From: Aliivibrio finisterrensis_A
GTDB taxonomy: Bacteria > Pseudomonadota > Gammaproteobacteria > Enterobacterales > Vibrionaceae
Assembly (NCBI RefSeq): GCF_004167675.1
Contig: NZ_SEZQ01000018.1
DNA length: 64,000 nt
Direction: 5' to 3' (one strand)
Part shown: in pieces, positions 1 through 8,248 of the stretch
Layout: each line of letters begins with the position of its first letter
Position numbering within the stretch: position 1 is the first letter of the stretch
Made by a program: the position numbers and the translations under genes
The notes under the pieces: generated by a model
The model's database searches: none
Told to the model about the DNA's origin: nothing
The model's input: the letters and a program-made list of their open reading frames with translations, nothing else

Positions 1-153
1 CCGCCTTTTAAGTATATCAATATGCGAGTCTGGAACTCCTCGAAGAGCCCACTCGCGAGCTATGCAATGCCAAATCAATGGTTTACAGAATTAGGGTTAT
101 TTAACCTTGAAACGGTAATGGTTGGGAAAGTGTTCACATACGAATATAAGTAA
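1..153 (+). CDS. Group II intron reverse transcriptase/maturase, C-terminal fragment
   Basis: About 50 codons are open from the window edge to TAA at 151-153. The readable tail includes SKSPLASYAMPNQWFTELGL followed by FNLE. This resembles the C-terminal end of bacterial group II intron-encoded proteins, where a pattern of an aromatic or small-residue stretch, then LPN or MPN, an aromatic pair and LGL is common. The assignment rests as much on the domain V/VI RNA lying immediately downstream as on the protein. The reverse transcriptase, X/maturase and any endonuclease domains are not in view. The protein would assist splicing and mobility of its intron. Confidence 0.65.
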   Translation, partial: PPFKYINMRVWNSSKSPLASYAMPNQWFTELGLFNLETVMVGKVFTYEYK

Positions 154-157
154 GCAG

Positions 158-228
158 GAGCCGTGTACGAGGTCCGTACGCACGGTTCTGTGAGAGGGAT
201 GAGGCGGTAACGCCTCACCCTACTCGAT
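158..228 (+). ncRNA. Group II intron domains V and VI
   Basis: Domain V: GAGCCGTG (158-165) pairs with the CACGGTTC segment (181-188). It contains the conserved AGC of the catalytic triad at 159-161. A two-nucleotide bulge (about 179-180) and an upper stem (166-169 with 175-178) follow, closed by a five-base loop, where many introns have a GNRA tetraloop. Domain VI is a hairpin with GATGAGGCG paired to CGCCTCACC around a TAA loop. A candidate branch-point A sits at 222, about seven bases from the inferred 3' end. The fold was worked out by eye. Confidence 0.8.
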
Positions 229-270
229 ATGATTATTATGTTAATTGAGCAAATGAGGCATAAGAAGTAA
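229..270 (+). other. 3' exon: in-frame tail of an interrupted upstream gene (putative)
   Basis: Directly after the inferred intron end there are 13 sense codons (MIIMLIEQMRHKK) and TAA at 268-270. The TAA overlaps the ATG of the DNAJ-related gene (TAATG). Such overlap is typical of translational coupling inside an operon, so I infer that the intron sits near the 3' end of a gene that preceded the DNAJ-related gene. The alternative is that the intron is intergenic and this frame is chance. The 5' exon is outside the window, so the gene cannot be named. Confidence 0.35.
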
Positions 271-884
271 TGGATAGGCATTTAGATAAAACAGACGGTC
301 AGTTTGAAAATCCATTGGTATGGCCATTGTTTGAGGTATTACAAGAAACAAATCAAGAATGGAAAGTTCATACGCTATCTTCGCATTTGATCGAAAAAGG
401 CTTATTAACACAGCTTGATGAAAGCCCAGATAAAGACCTGTTTAAGCGTAATTTTTTGATCATGAATGCTCTATATCAACTTCAAACTGAGTTGTATCCA
501 GAGCAATGGTTGCAAGTCGAAGCCATGAACATACAGTTGTTTTCGGTGGCAGAAACAGAAGGGTCAATACAGGCAATTGATACAGTACATCCACTTCGAG
601 AATATTATTTAGAGTGGACAAATTACCAAGTTGAAGAAGATGAAATTAAGCGTTTATTGAATGAATTTTGGAGTAATTATCGTCGATATTTAGGCGCCTC
701 TAGAGCTGTAGCATCAATGGATCGAATTCAAGCGTTGAAGCTGTTTGGTTTGTCAGAAAGTGCTACTGCTAAAGATATTAGAAAGCAATGGCGAAAATTG
801 GCGATGAAGCATCACCCAGACAGAGCAAGCGGTGATGCAGATAAGTTCAGAGTGATGTGTGAGGCTTGGAATATACTGCGTTAA
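270..884 (+). CDS. DNAJ-related protein with C-terminal J domain
   Basis: 204 residues. The last 50 or so form a J domain: LFGLSESATAKDIRKQWRKL, then the diagnostic HPD motif in KHHPDRA and a terminal helix ending AWNILR. The first 140 residues match the character of the DNAJ_related N-terminal domain found in Vibrio and Shewanella (family recalled, not searched). J proteins stimulate the ATPase of Hsp70 (DnaK). The client and role of this family are not established. The start overlaps the preceding stop codon (TAATG), which suggests coupling to an upstream gene now split by the intron. It is convergent with the histidine kinase, with only 4 bases between the stops. Confidence 0.85.
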   Translation: MDRHLDKTDGQFENPLVWPLFEVLQETNQEWKVHTLSSHLIEKGLLTQLDESPDKDLFKRNFLIMNALYQLQTELYPEQWLQVEAMNIQLFSVAETEGSIQAIDTVHPLREYYLEWTNYQVEEDEIKRLLNEFWSNYRRYLGASRAVASMDRIQALKLFGLSESATAKDIRKQWRKLAMKHHPDRASGDADKFRVMCEAWNILR

Positions 885-888
885 TTAT

Positions 889-2238
889 TTAGTTACTACT
901 TTGCACAGTGTCATCAAACAATAAACGAGCACGTAAACCGGGATAATTATCACTTAAACTAATTCTACCGTTATGTATTTTCATGACGGTTTTAACCAGA
1001 GCAAGGCCTAAACCAAAGCCATGTTCAGTTCGACTAGGATCTAAACGCACTAATTGATCTAACGCTCGCTCTCTGTCTTTTGGTTTTATTCCCATACCAT
1101 TATCGGCGACCACAACACCAAAACAGTCGACAATCACTTCAATTACCCCGCCTTCATGGGTATATTTAATCGCATTGTCGATGATATTAAACACGGCACG
1201 AAAAAGCAGGCTTGGGTTGGCGTATAAGGGGCAGGGCATCTCTATAGTCAAATATAACTTTTGTTGTTTGTCTAATGCGGTAGGCTCTGCAAATTCAATG
1301 GCGTCTTGCACTATTTTACTGAGTTCACACTGCTGTTTGTTAACAGGCGTTCCGCCATTTTCTAAGTGATATAACTCCATCATGCCATTGAAGGTATCAA
1401 GTAGAAGAGAGAAATCGGATTGAATATTTTCTAATTTATCCTGATGATAATCGCTTACGGTATTATCATATAAAAGATCTTCAATACGTAACTTAATGCG
1501 TCCCATTGGGGTTCTTAAATCGTGAGCAATATCTACGGTTAAGGATTTAAGTTTAGATTCACTCTGTTCCATTTGCTCTAGCATATTATTCAAATGCAAA
1601 GCCAGTAAATCAAATTCATTCATATCTGGCCCCACTTTTAAACGAACGTTGCGCTCACCTAGCATCACTCGGTTCATGGTTTGATTAACAAGGTTTAATC
1701 GTTTAAGAATGTATACGGCAATTAGGATTGCGATTAAGCATAAAGCGATAAAGGGGAAAAAAGTACCCCAAATAACAGATGAATCTAATTGTTTTTTAAA
1801 GCTTAAGTAACGCTCTTGATCAATGCCAATAATTAATTCAGAACCATCAGGAAGCTCAACTGTTGTTGCCCTCATATTGGGTAAATCTTTATTGGCTTGA
1901 TATTGTTTTATCTGAGCAATAACAGGGTAGGATGTTGCTGAAGTGTCCGTTGGTGAAGGGCTTGCATGGCTAGCAATATGGTAAATATAACGATTACTTT
2001 CTTTGCTGTTATTAATGCTTTGCTGAACAGCCTCAATGCCTTCTGCGCTTGCAATGGCCTGAAGTTGTGAGGTTTCTCCACGTAGCCATTCATCTAAGTT
2101 TTGATTATATAAGTGCAAAGAGGTTGAATACAGTTGATATAACAATAAAGCCATCATCAAGAATAAACCGACCGCAAACCAGATTAATAGTTTTAAGATG
2201 GATGAACGATACAGTTCATCACGCTTGTCTAATAACAT
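889..2238 (-). CDS. Two-component sensor histidine kinase
   Basis: 449 residues from the chosen ATG. TM1 (about 16-38) and TM2 (about 155-178) flank a periplasmic sensor of roughly 115 residues, followed by a HAMP linker. The dimerisation helix carries the phospho-acceptor His (about 239) in DIAHDLRTPMGR. The ATPase domain shows an N box (NIIDNAIKYT), a G1 box (VADNGMGI) and a G2 box (GFGLGLALV). The start is the ATG at 2238, with GGAG six bases upstream, rather than the in-frame GTG at 2250. It overlaps the regulator gene by 20 bases, so the two are co-translated. The stimulus is unknown: the periplasmic part has no metal-binding cluster. Autophosphorylation and transfer to the partner regulator are expected from the family. 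Confidence 0.9.
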   Translation of the reverse strand: MLLDKRDELYRSSILKLLIWFAVGLFLMMALLLYQLYSTSLHLYNQNLDEWLRGETSQLQAIASAEGIEAVQQSINNSKESNRYIYHIASHASPSPTDTSATSYPVIAQIKQYQANKDLPNMRATTVELPDGSELIIGIDQERYLSFKKQLDSSVIWGTFFPFIALCLIAILIAVYILKRLNLVNQTMNRVMLGERNVRLKVGPDMNEFDLLALHLNNMLEQMEQSESKLKSLTVDIAHDLRTPMGRIKLRIEDLLYDNTVSDYHQDKLENIQSDFSLLLDTFNGMMELYHLENGGTPVNKQQCELSKIVQDAIEFAEPTALDKQQKLYLTIEMPCPLYANPSLLFRAVFNIIDNAIKYTHEGGVIEVIVDCFGVVVADNGMGIKPKDRERALDQLVRLDPSRTEHGFGLGLALVKTVMKIHNGRISLSDNYPGLRARLLFDDTVQSSN

Positions 2239-2896
2239 AACCCGCTCCACGTACCGTTTCGATTAAATCACCTGCACCACCGTGTTCTAATTTTTTACGT
2301 AATTTAGCAATATGAACATCTATAACGTTGGTTTTAGGATCAAAATGATAATCCCAAGCAGCTTCAAACAATCGCATGCGAGAAACGACTTCATCGACAT
2401 GCTCTACAAGAAAACGTAATAAAATAAACTCTTTATTCTGTAATGCGATAGGGACGTTGTTTATTGTGACTTTTTGAGAGCGAAGATTAATGGTTAGATT
2501 ATTGATCTGTATTTCATTTAGCGTATTTTCTATTGGACGGTTACGGCGCAAGATAATATTAATACGTGCTAGCAACTCTGCCAAAGCAAAAGGTTTAGTT
2601 AGATAGTCATCACTGCCCGCGGTTAAGCCTTCAACACGTTGGTCTACGCTGTCTAGTGCGCTAAGAATAAGAACGGGTGTATTGTTATCCGTTGCTCTAA
2701 TGGCAGATAAGATTTTTAAACCATCAAGGTTAGGAAGCATACGATCAAGTACAATGAGCTGATATTCACAGCTGATGGCCATCATTAAGCCTTCCTTGCC
2801 ATCGCCAGAGCTATCGACAATAAAGCCTTCTTGTTCTAAAGCTTTAGCAATGAAATCGCGAGTAGTTTGATCGTCTTCTATAACCAATATTTTCAT
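2219..2896 (-). CDS. OmpR/PhoB-family response regulator
   Basis: 225 residues. The receiver domain (1-118) has the acidic pocket IEDD at 6-9, the phospho-acceptor Asp51 in LIVLDRMLP and the conserved Lys in TKPF. A C-terminal winged helix (about 130-222) follows, with the recognition segment NVIDVHIAKLRKKLE and the ending GAGYVIR. It is the first gene of a two-gene unit with the histidine kinase. It binds DNA as a phosphorylated dimer, but targets cannot be read from the sequence. It resembles the CusR/QseB/PcoR branch in general, and I see nothing that fixes the subgroup. About 225 bases separate it from the PTS gene upstream, which probably hold its promoter. Confidence 0.92.
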   Translation of the reverse strand: MKILVIEDDQTTRDFIAKALEQEGFIVDSSGDGKEGLMMAISCEYQLIVLDRMLPNLDGLKILSAIRATDNNTPVLILSALDSVDQRVEGLTAGSDDYLTKPFALAELLARINIILRRNRPIENTLNEIQINNLTINLRSQKVTINNVPIALQNKEFILLRFLVEHVDEVVSRMRLFEAAWDYHFDPKTNVIDVHIAKLRKKLEHGGAGDLIETVRGAGYVIRQA

Positions 2897-2998
2897 AAGT
2901 ATTCTCTATATTTGATTAATTTAGTGTAACAAGAAAGAAGTGGAATTAGATAAATAAATAATGAAAAAGAGTTATTAAATGAAATAGGAATACATCAT

Positions 2999-3032
2999 AA
3001 AGAGCCTTAAAGGGGGAAGAATTAAGACTCTT
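2999..3032 (-). terminator. Possible terminator of the PTS gene
   Basis: An 11-bp stem with one mismatch (3000-3010 with 3022-3032) and an 11-base loop lies about 90 bases after the PTS stop codon. It has no clear U tract on the minus strand, so the call is weak. Confidence 0.35.
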
Positions 3033-3121
3033 GAGTTGCACTCACATAACATCTGGTACGAATATTACGGAGGTTATACCAATTTAATTAAGCAATAGTT
3101 AGCAGCTTTATTAGTATGATA

Positions 3122-4582
3122 TTAGGCTTTTAAAATTACTTTCATTTCAGCAGCAACTTTATCTACTTTTCCTAGGCCAATGATAACTTGTAAGCCACCT
3201 TTGCCCATTGGAACAACACCTGCTGCACCAATTGATTTTAGTTTATCTTTATCAGCAAGACCTGAATCTTTAACCGTTAAACGTAGGCGAGTAATACAGT
3301 TATCTACTTCTAGAATATTGTCTGCACCACCAATGGCTTCAATGTAGGCATTAGTTACATCGGTAATGTTTTCTTCTACTGAGTCATCTTTGTTCATGTC
3401 TTCACCACGACCTGGAGTTAGGAAGTTAAATTTCTTAATCGCGAATCTAAAGATGGTGTAGTAAAGAACAAAGAATACAAGACCTTGTGGAATTAGCATG
3501 TACCATTTAACCGCTAATGGGTTTTGGCTTGAAAGAACAAAATCGACTAAGCCAGCAGAGAAGCCAAAACCAGCCATCCATTCCATGCTTGCAGCGATGA
3601 ACAGAGATAGACCCGTTAAGATGGCATGAATTAGATATAACCATGGAGCAAGGAACATGAAGCTGAATTCTAGCGGTTCAGTGATACCAGTAAAGAATGA
3701 CGCCATTGCTGCTGCAAGCATGATAGAGAATACAGCGGCTTTATTGCGTTGTTCTGCACAGTGGTACATAGCAAGTGCAGCACCTGGTAGACCAAACATC
3801 ATGATAGGGAAGAAACCAGCTTGGTACATGCCTGTTTGACCCGGAATACCAGTGCCGTTAGCAATAGACTGTGCGCCACCTAAGAAGTTTGGAATATCGT
3901 TAATACCAACAACATCAAACCAGAACACAGGGTAAAGGGCATGGTGCATGCCAACACTTAGCATTAAACGGTTAAAGAAGCCGAATAGACCCGCACCTAC
4001 AGCACCCATTGATTGAAGTTGAGTACCAAATGAGATTAGCGCATCAAAAATAGCAGGCCATACGTAAAGAAGTACGAATGATAGAGCCATACCCGCAATT
4101 GAGGTTAAGATCGGTACAAGACGCTTACCACTAAAGAAAGCTAACGCCTTTGGTAGTTCAACTGTCGAGTATTTGTTATAAATTTCAGCAGAAATAATAC
4201 CAACAATAATACCGATGAATTGGTTGTTGATTTTAGCGAATGCAGCAGGAACTTGATCCAAAGGGATGTTTTCAAGCTGAGCAACAACCGCAGGAGAAAG
4301 AAGGGTAGTAACAACGGTAAAAGAGATAAAACCTGCTAGTGCCGCTGAACCGTTTTTGTCTTTACTCAAACCAAACGCCACACCAATGGCAAATAGCATC
4401 GGCATCACATCAATGATAGCTCCGCCTGATTTAATTAAAAATGCAGCGAATACACTGTTAGCACCCCAGCCCGTTGGGTCCATCCAGTAACCAACACCCA
4501 TTAATATCGCGGCAGCAGGAAGCGTAGCGACAGGAACCATCAGCGCTTTACCTACTTTTTGCATGTAACCTAATACATTCAT
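3122..4582 (-). CDS. nagE: PTS transporter EIICB, N-acetylglucosamine type
   Basis: 486 residues. A long EIIC membrane domain (about 1-385, roughly ten hydrophobic segments) is followed by a linker starting LTPGRGED and an EIIB domain with the phosphorylated Cys at about 429 in DNCITRLRLTV. No EIIA domain is fused, so it must take phosphate from a separate EIIA such as Crr. The segments GFFPIMMFGLPGAALAMY and GFSFSAG-like (GFGFSAG) match NagE of E. coli better than PtsG, so I call it GlcNAc-type, but a glucose role is not excluded. A good ribosome binding site (AAGGA, 7-base spacing) precedes the ATG. It imports and phosphorylates the amino sugar, feeding the same pool as NagZ and AnmK elsewhere in the window. 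Confidence 0.8.
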   Translation of the reverse strand: MNVLGYMQKVGKALMVPVATLPAAAILMGVGYWMDPTGWGANSVFAAFLIKSGGAIIDVMPMLFAIGVAFGLSKDKNGSAALAGFISFTVVTTLLSPAVVAQLENIPLDQVPAAFAKINNQFIGIIVGIISAEIYNKYSTVELPKALAFFSGKRLVPILTSIAGMALSFVLLYVWPAIFDALISFGTQLQSMGAVGAGLFGFFNRLMLSVGMHHALYPVFWFDVVGINDIPNFLGGAQSIANGTGIPGQTGMYQAGFFPIMMFGLPGAALAMYHCAEQRNKAAVFSIMLAAAMASFFTGITEPLEFSFMFLAPWLYLIHAILTGLSLFIAASMEWMAGFGFSAGLVDFVLSSQNPLAVKWYMLIPQGLVFFVLYYTIFRFAIKKFNFLTPGRGEDMNKDDSVEENITDVTNAYIEAIGGADNILEVDNCITRLRLTVKDSGLADKDKLKSIGAAGVVPMGKGGLQVIIGLGKVDKVAAEMKVILKA

Positions 4583-4656
4583 ATTGTATTCCTTAAAGTA
4601 AAATTCATCTTTTCAATTTAAGGTAAGGATACAGAGGGGAAGATTAAGGAAAGATT

Positions 4657-4688
4657 GTGCCAACATTAACTATTGTTAATGTTGGCAC
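4657..4688 (-). terminator. Perfect 14-bp inverted repeat, likely nnrS terminator
   Basis: GTGCCAACATTAAC (4657-4670), the loop TATT, then its exact complement (4675-4688). It lies 48 bases after the nnrS stop and before the PTS gene. On the minus strand it is followed by AATCTTTCC, a poor U tract. It may act as a terminator, or as an operator for the PTS gene, whose ATG is 75 bases away. Confidence 0.5.
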
Positions 4689-4735
4689 TTTAAGAATCAA
4701 ATTGTGAGTGAGATCTAATTAATTCGAGAAGTAAA

Positions 4736-5920
4736 TTAACCCGGGTGCCCATCTACGCGTTTTGACCATAGCATAGGAGCAAAATACCAAACAAATAAAC
4801 CAAATGCGATAGTCCAAAGAGCAGCAGTGATGTTGATTAACTCCATCATATATTGAGGAAACAAAATAACCCCAAATGAACGGATAAACGCCGCTAAGAT
4901 GATTGCACTATAAGCCAGTCCCATAGAGGGACCTTTGTAGATTTCGCGGCCAGTATGTCCCATAGTCACGCGAGCTATCATAGCTAAAATAACGCCGCCT
5001 AATGCACCAATTGCAAATAAATGAATTCCTGTATGAGAGATAAAGTAATCGGTGCTTAAACCACGTAACAGTAAACTTAATGGGATACAAAGATAACCAG
5101 CATGAAGAGACCAAACCAGCGGTTCACTCAGTGTTTTATATCCTTTCCAACGGATCATTCGGATCAATTGAGCAATACCAGCAATGACCATTAAATATGG
5201 ACTTACTTGCTCTGATGTTAAAGGGAAAAAACTCAAAATAAACAGCATAGCTAATGGGATATTACATAACGCATCTAACCAAAGCATTGGTTGAGCTTTT
5301 TCAAACTGAAAGCGACGTGCAGTAAAGAAAGGAATAACGCGTGCGCCCATCACAGAAAGTAGTAGCGTAAACCACCAAAGCATGGATTCCCAAACCGCAG
5401 CAGAAGTAAATGGCGGCATGCCTTTAATCGTTGCGTAACTTGCGAAGTTCGCGGCAATAGCAACTAAAAATAGCGGAATGAAGAAGAAGTTACGAACGCC
5501 TTTGGTTTTGATTACACGGAATCCAACTTCATACGCAATAGTGAGCATGAACAAGGCTTCGATACTTGAAATTAACCAAAGTGGTGCTGAAGTCCAGAAT
5601 AACACTCTTGGTAACAGCCATAACAAGACAATAAAGCCGAGTCGTTTGTCAGATGTACCTTTAACGCCAGTCCAGTTCTGAACTGCACTTAATACAAAAC
5701 CAGCCACAATGGCCATCGAAAAACCAAAAAGCATTTCATGTACGTGCCACCAAAGCGCAGGCACGTTTAGGTAGGTAGGTTGACCTGTTTGGAATGCCCA
5801 AACCCATACAGAAATAGCAATAATGGCGTAAATACTGCCTAATAAAAAGAAAGGACGAAAACCTAAACGTAAAATAGGTGGGATTTTTTCTTCTACAGAT
5901 TTATCGGTGATATTAATCAT
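4736..5920 (-). CDS. nnrS: NnrS family membrane protein (nitric oxide stress)
   Basis: 394 residues with about twelve hydrophobic segments. The opening LRLGFRPFFLLGSIYA is a hallmark of NnrS, and conserved His residues lie within the membrane part (WWHVHEMLFGF, MGHTGREI). NnrS proteins are haem- and copper-containing membrane proteins that protect against nitrosative stress. Their biochemical reaction is not settled. The start is the ATG at 5920 (GAGAG upstream) rather than an earlier in-frame codon at 5992, which would overlap the palindrome described next. NsrR control is inferred from that palindrome. It is a single-gene unit by layout. Confidence 0.88.
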   Translation of the reverse strand: MINITDKSVEEKIPPILRLGFRPFFLLGSIYAIIAISVWVWAFQTGQPTYLNVPALWWHVHEMLFGFSMAIVAGFVLSAVQNWTGVKGTSDKRLGFIVLLWLLPRVLFWTSAPLWLISSIEALFMLTIAYEVGFRVIKTKGVRNFFFIPLFLVAIAANFASYATIKGMPPFTSAAVWESMLWWFTLLLSVMGARVIPFFTARRFQFEKAQPMLWLDALCNIPLAMLFILSFFPLTSEQVSPYLMVIAGIAQLIRMIRWKGYKTLSEPLVWSLHAGYLCIPLSLLLRGLSTDYFISHTGIHLFAIGALGGVILAMIARVTMGHTGREIYKGPSMGLAYSAIILAAFIRSFGVILFPQYMMELINITAALWTIAFGLFVWYFAPMLWSKRVDGHPG

Positions 5921-5970
5921 GGGAACTCTCATTTGTGATGACAGAATTAGTATAACGTAAAGATAAGCTA

Positions 5971-5997
5971 ATAACATGTATTTTTTATACATGTTAT
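5971..5997 (-). promoter_or_regulatory. NsrR-like operator upstream of nnrS
   Basis: A perfect palindrome: ATAACATGTAT, five T, then ATACATGTTAT (11-bp arms), 51 bases upstream of the nnrS start. The core ATGTAT-N5-ATACAT agrees with the published gammaproteobacterial NsrR pattern ATGYATTTNAAATRCAT at 15 of 17 positions by my count. NsrR is the NO-sensing Fe-S repressor known to control nnrS genes. Confidence 0.55.
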
Positions 5998-6123
5998 ATT
6001 CTATTGAAAATATTTTCTTATGAAAGAATGTTTGTGATCCAATTGTTAAAAATTGTAACCATTTATAGACAAGGAATAGTCTTTAGATAAGATGGGCGGA
6101 TAACAATGATAAATGGAGGGGTC

Positions 6124-6969
6124 ATGAGTCAAGAAATCTACTTTGGAACAGATAATAAGTTTAGCTTTAAACGAAGTGCTTTAAATGCTGTTACACGTTT
6201 ACATCACTTATTAATCCCTAGCCATGCTAAGAAAATGGGCCGTAAATTATTATTGACCCCAGTAAGAACGAAACAAAAAAACTCTGAGCCAGAAGGGTTA
6301 ATAAAGAGTAAGTTGAACTCATCTGAAGGTGAACTTAGTCTTTATCAACTTGGCTCTGGTTCTACTTGGGTATTGGCTCATGGTTGGTCGGGGAATTCGA
6401 GTCAATTCTATCCATTAATGGAGCACATCGCTTCTCAAGGTTTTACCGCCGTTGCTTTTGATCACCCTGCACATGGTGAGAGTGAGGGAAAACATGCTCA
6501 TTTACCCGCGTTTATTGAAGGGTTAAATGCGATATTGGATTCTTGTGATGATGTGGTGGGTGTCGTCGCACATAGTATGGGAACGGCTGCGGTACTGGAA
6601 TGTCATCATGTGAAGTTGGATAATGCACCTTTACTGCTAATTGCTCCAGTACTTAACTATACCGAGAATTTATTCCGTAGCATTGAGCGCTCTGGGTACT
6701 CTATTAAATTATTTAAAGCGATTGTTGGTGATATAGAAGATCAATATCAGCGTTCTATTGATAGTTTTAACCCGTATCAACGATTAACGCAAAGAGAAGC
6801 TCAGACGATTATCGTACATGATAAAGAGGATCGCTTTAGCAGTTTTGATCTTTCAAAAACCGCATCAGAGCATATTAGACAGGTAACCTTATATCCAACA
6901 ACGGGCTTAGGTCATGGTCGCGTAATGGCAAGTGATGAGGCGAAGAAGGCATTTGATGTATTAAGTTAG
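6124..6969 (+). CDS. Alpha/beta hydrolase
   Basis: 281 residues. An alpha/beta-hydrolase fold is indicated by the oxyanion strand VLAHGWSGN (83-91) and the nucleophile elbow AHSMG with Ser151. The likely acid is Asp236 in HDKEDRFS and the base His264 in GLGHGRV, so the triad looks complete. There is no signal peptide, so it is cytoplasmic. The substrate is unknown, and an esterase or thioesterase-like role is possible. The start is the ATG at 6124, preceded by GGAGGGG, rather than the ATG at 6106 with no good site. It is divergent from nnrS and convergent with the acyltransferase, sharing the hairpin at 6994-7031. Confidence 0.85.
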   Translation: MSQEIYFGTDNKFSFKRSALNAVTRLHHLLIPSHAKKMGRKLLLTPVRTKQKNSEPEGLIKSKLNSSEGELSLYQLGSGSTWVLAHGWSGNSSQFYPLMEHIASQGFTAVAFDHPAHGESEGKHAHLPAFIEGLNAILDSCDDVVGVVAHSMGTAAVLECHHVKLDNAPLLLIAPVLNYTENLFRSIERSGYSIKLFKAIVGDIEDQYQRSIDSFNPYQRLTQREAQTIIVHDKEDRFSSFDLSKTASEHIRQVTLYPTTGLGHGRVMASDEAKKAFDVLS

Positions 6970-6993
6970 CTCAACTCAATAGGTAGTGAGATG

Positions 6994-7031
6994 AAACAGA
7001 TGCATTGCAGGCGCAAATGCATCTGTTTTTT
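6994..7031 (+). terminator. Terminator of the alpha/beta hydrolase gene
   Basis: A 13-bp perfect stem (6994-7006 with 7016-7028), a 9-base loop and a run of six T. It lies 24 bases after the hydrolase stop codon, and the end of the convergent acyltransferase gene is just beyond it. Confidence 0.85.
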
Positions 7032-7033
7032 AT

Positions 7034-8059
7034 TTATCTAAATAACAATCGATGCAGCGGTGTTCTATTGATCGCTAAAACAAATAAAGTAGATGCTCCA
7101 GCCGTTCCGAATACAATCACAAAATCTCTTAGTGCTAAAGTCAGTCCCATCATTCCGGTAATGTTTAAGAACACAACCACAAAGAGTAAGTGGCATACAT
7201 AAATACCAAGAACATGCTTGCTTAACGTGAAAGTGATAGGGTGATGGCCTAATTTAGGTTTGGATAACAATAGAAAAAACATGCCGATACCAATTAACGG
7301 GGTACCGATTAAGAAATCATGCAGGTTAAATGGGACATCAAATTTTGTTAACCAATACGCTTCACTAAAGTGAATGGCAAAACCAGTCAGCAATAAGAGC
7401 GTAGCTTTAGTTGATGAAAGCGTGATTGCTCTTCTTCTTAATTCAAATCCAATGACCACCATCAAGGTACTAAAGAAAGGGCCATTTCGAGTAAAAAATG
7501 GAGTCCAAATTTCAGTAAGTGTTTGATAGCTACCGCCAGCGAGGCCGTATATATATAAGATCACAGCGATAGGAATAAGCCATGTTGTTTTGTTAAAATG
7601 AACAAATAAACCAATAATAGCAACGGCGATAATAAGAGCTGGAATAAACCATAAGTGCACCATTCCCCCTTCCATGATTGCATTAAGAGGGTTCTGAGTT
7701 AGCCAGTTCCAATATCCAGTACGTTCTGTTAAATAACCGCTTTCAGCAACTTTTTTCCAGTGAAAAGGCAGAGCTAAGCTAAGAATGCTCCATACTAACC
7801 AAATTTTCAGCAACGGTGCACAGTAAGACTGTACTGTTTTTAAAGGAGCCGTAGTTAACTTAGGTTGAATAAAATAGCCAGATAAAATGAAAAAGAAAGG
7901 GACGGCAAAACGAGTGAATTGATTAAAAGCATAGCCAAAGACGGGAATATCATCCATTAGCAGATACGTCATAAATACTTGTGAGTGCAAAGCAATAATC
8001 GCAAACATAGCAATAAGCCTTCCGAGCTCTAAACTGGCGATTTTTTGAGAGTTTTCCAT
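7034..8059 (-). CDS. Acyltransferase 3 family membrane protein
   Basis: 341 residues, about ten membrane segments. Family marks of acyltransferase 3 (WecH/OafA type) are the early His of TM1 (FAIIALHSQVF), the FFFILSGYFI segment, and HVLGIYVCHLLFVVV near the end. Members move acetyl or other acyl groups onto sugars or lipids at the inner membrane. The acceptor here is unknown, as no polysaccharide genes are adjacent. The start MENSQK at 8059 (AGGA upstream) is preferred over a codon twelve residues earlier. The topology is close to E. coli WecH, but I do not claim that function. Transcribed alone, convergent with the hydrolase gene. Confidence 0.8.
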   Translation of the reverse strand: MENSQKIASLELGRLIAMFAIIALHSQVFMTYLLMDDIPVFGYAFNQFTRFAVPFFFILSGYFIQPKLTTAPLKTVQSYCAPLLKIWLVWSILSLALPFHWKKVAESGYLTERTGYWNWLTQNPLNAIMEGGMVHLWFIPALIIAVAIIGLFVHFNKTTWLIPIAVILYIYGLAGGSYQTLTEIWTPFFTRNGPFFSTLMVVIGFELRRRAITLSSTKATLLLLTGFAIHFSEAYWLTKFDVPFNLHDFLIGTPLIGIGMFFLLLSKPKLGHHPITFTLSKHVLGIYVCHLLFVVVFLNITGMMGLTLALRDFVIVFGTAGASTLFVLAINRTPLHRLLFR

Positions 8060-8186
8060 TAAATGACATCCTAAATTTTTTGCGTAATCTAACAAGGACT
8101 TTTAACAAAATATATGCGTTAGATTAATTCGTGGAGCTTCTTGCACTGGATGTTTTCATAAATGAGAGAGCTTTCACATAAAATCG

Positions 8187-8217
8187 TTGACCTTCCCCCT
8201 AGGGGAGGCTTTAATAT
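8187..8217 (+). promoter_or_regulatory. MerR/CueR-type promoter of the copper operon
   Basis: A -35 box TTGACC (8187-8192) and a -10 box TAATAT (8212-8217) are separated by exactly 19 bp. The spacer holds the dyad CCCCTAGGGG with flanking CCT and AGG. A lengthened 19-bp spacer with a central dyad is the signature of promoters activated by MerR-family metal regulators, and the ACCTTCCCC core is CueR-like. CueR activates copper export genes. The regulator gene itself is not in the window. Confidence 0.75.
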
Positions 8218-8248
8218 TAGGTTAATTCTGTATATAGGTGTATTTATA

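Larger units (their letters stand above)
1..228 (+). mobile_element. Group II intron, 3' portion (cut by window edge)
   Basis: A reading frame open from base 1 ends at 151-153. It is followed directly by a structured segment typical of the 3' end of a bacterial group II intron: domain V (about 158-188) and domain VI (about 190-226). The intron probably ends near base 228, in the usual AY dinucleotide. The 5' end, domains I-IV and most of the intron-encoded protein lie outside the window, so class and completeness cannot be judged. Group II introns are self-splicing retroelements that move by retrohoming. The exact 3' splice site is inferred. Confidence 0.8.

Noticed and set aside
3122..4582. 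Naming the PTS gene ptsG
   Set aside because: Key segments match NagE better than PtsG. The glucose alternative is mentioned, not adopted.
8162..8248. N-terminal 29 codons of the longest frame of the first copper gene
   Set aside because: They cover the CueR-like promoter and the transcription start, and the signal peptide begins only at the GTG at 8249.
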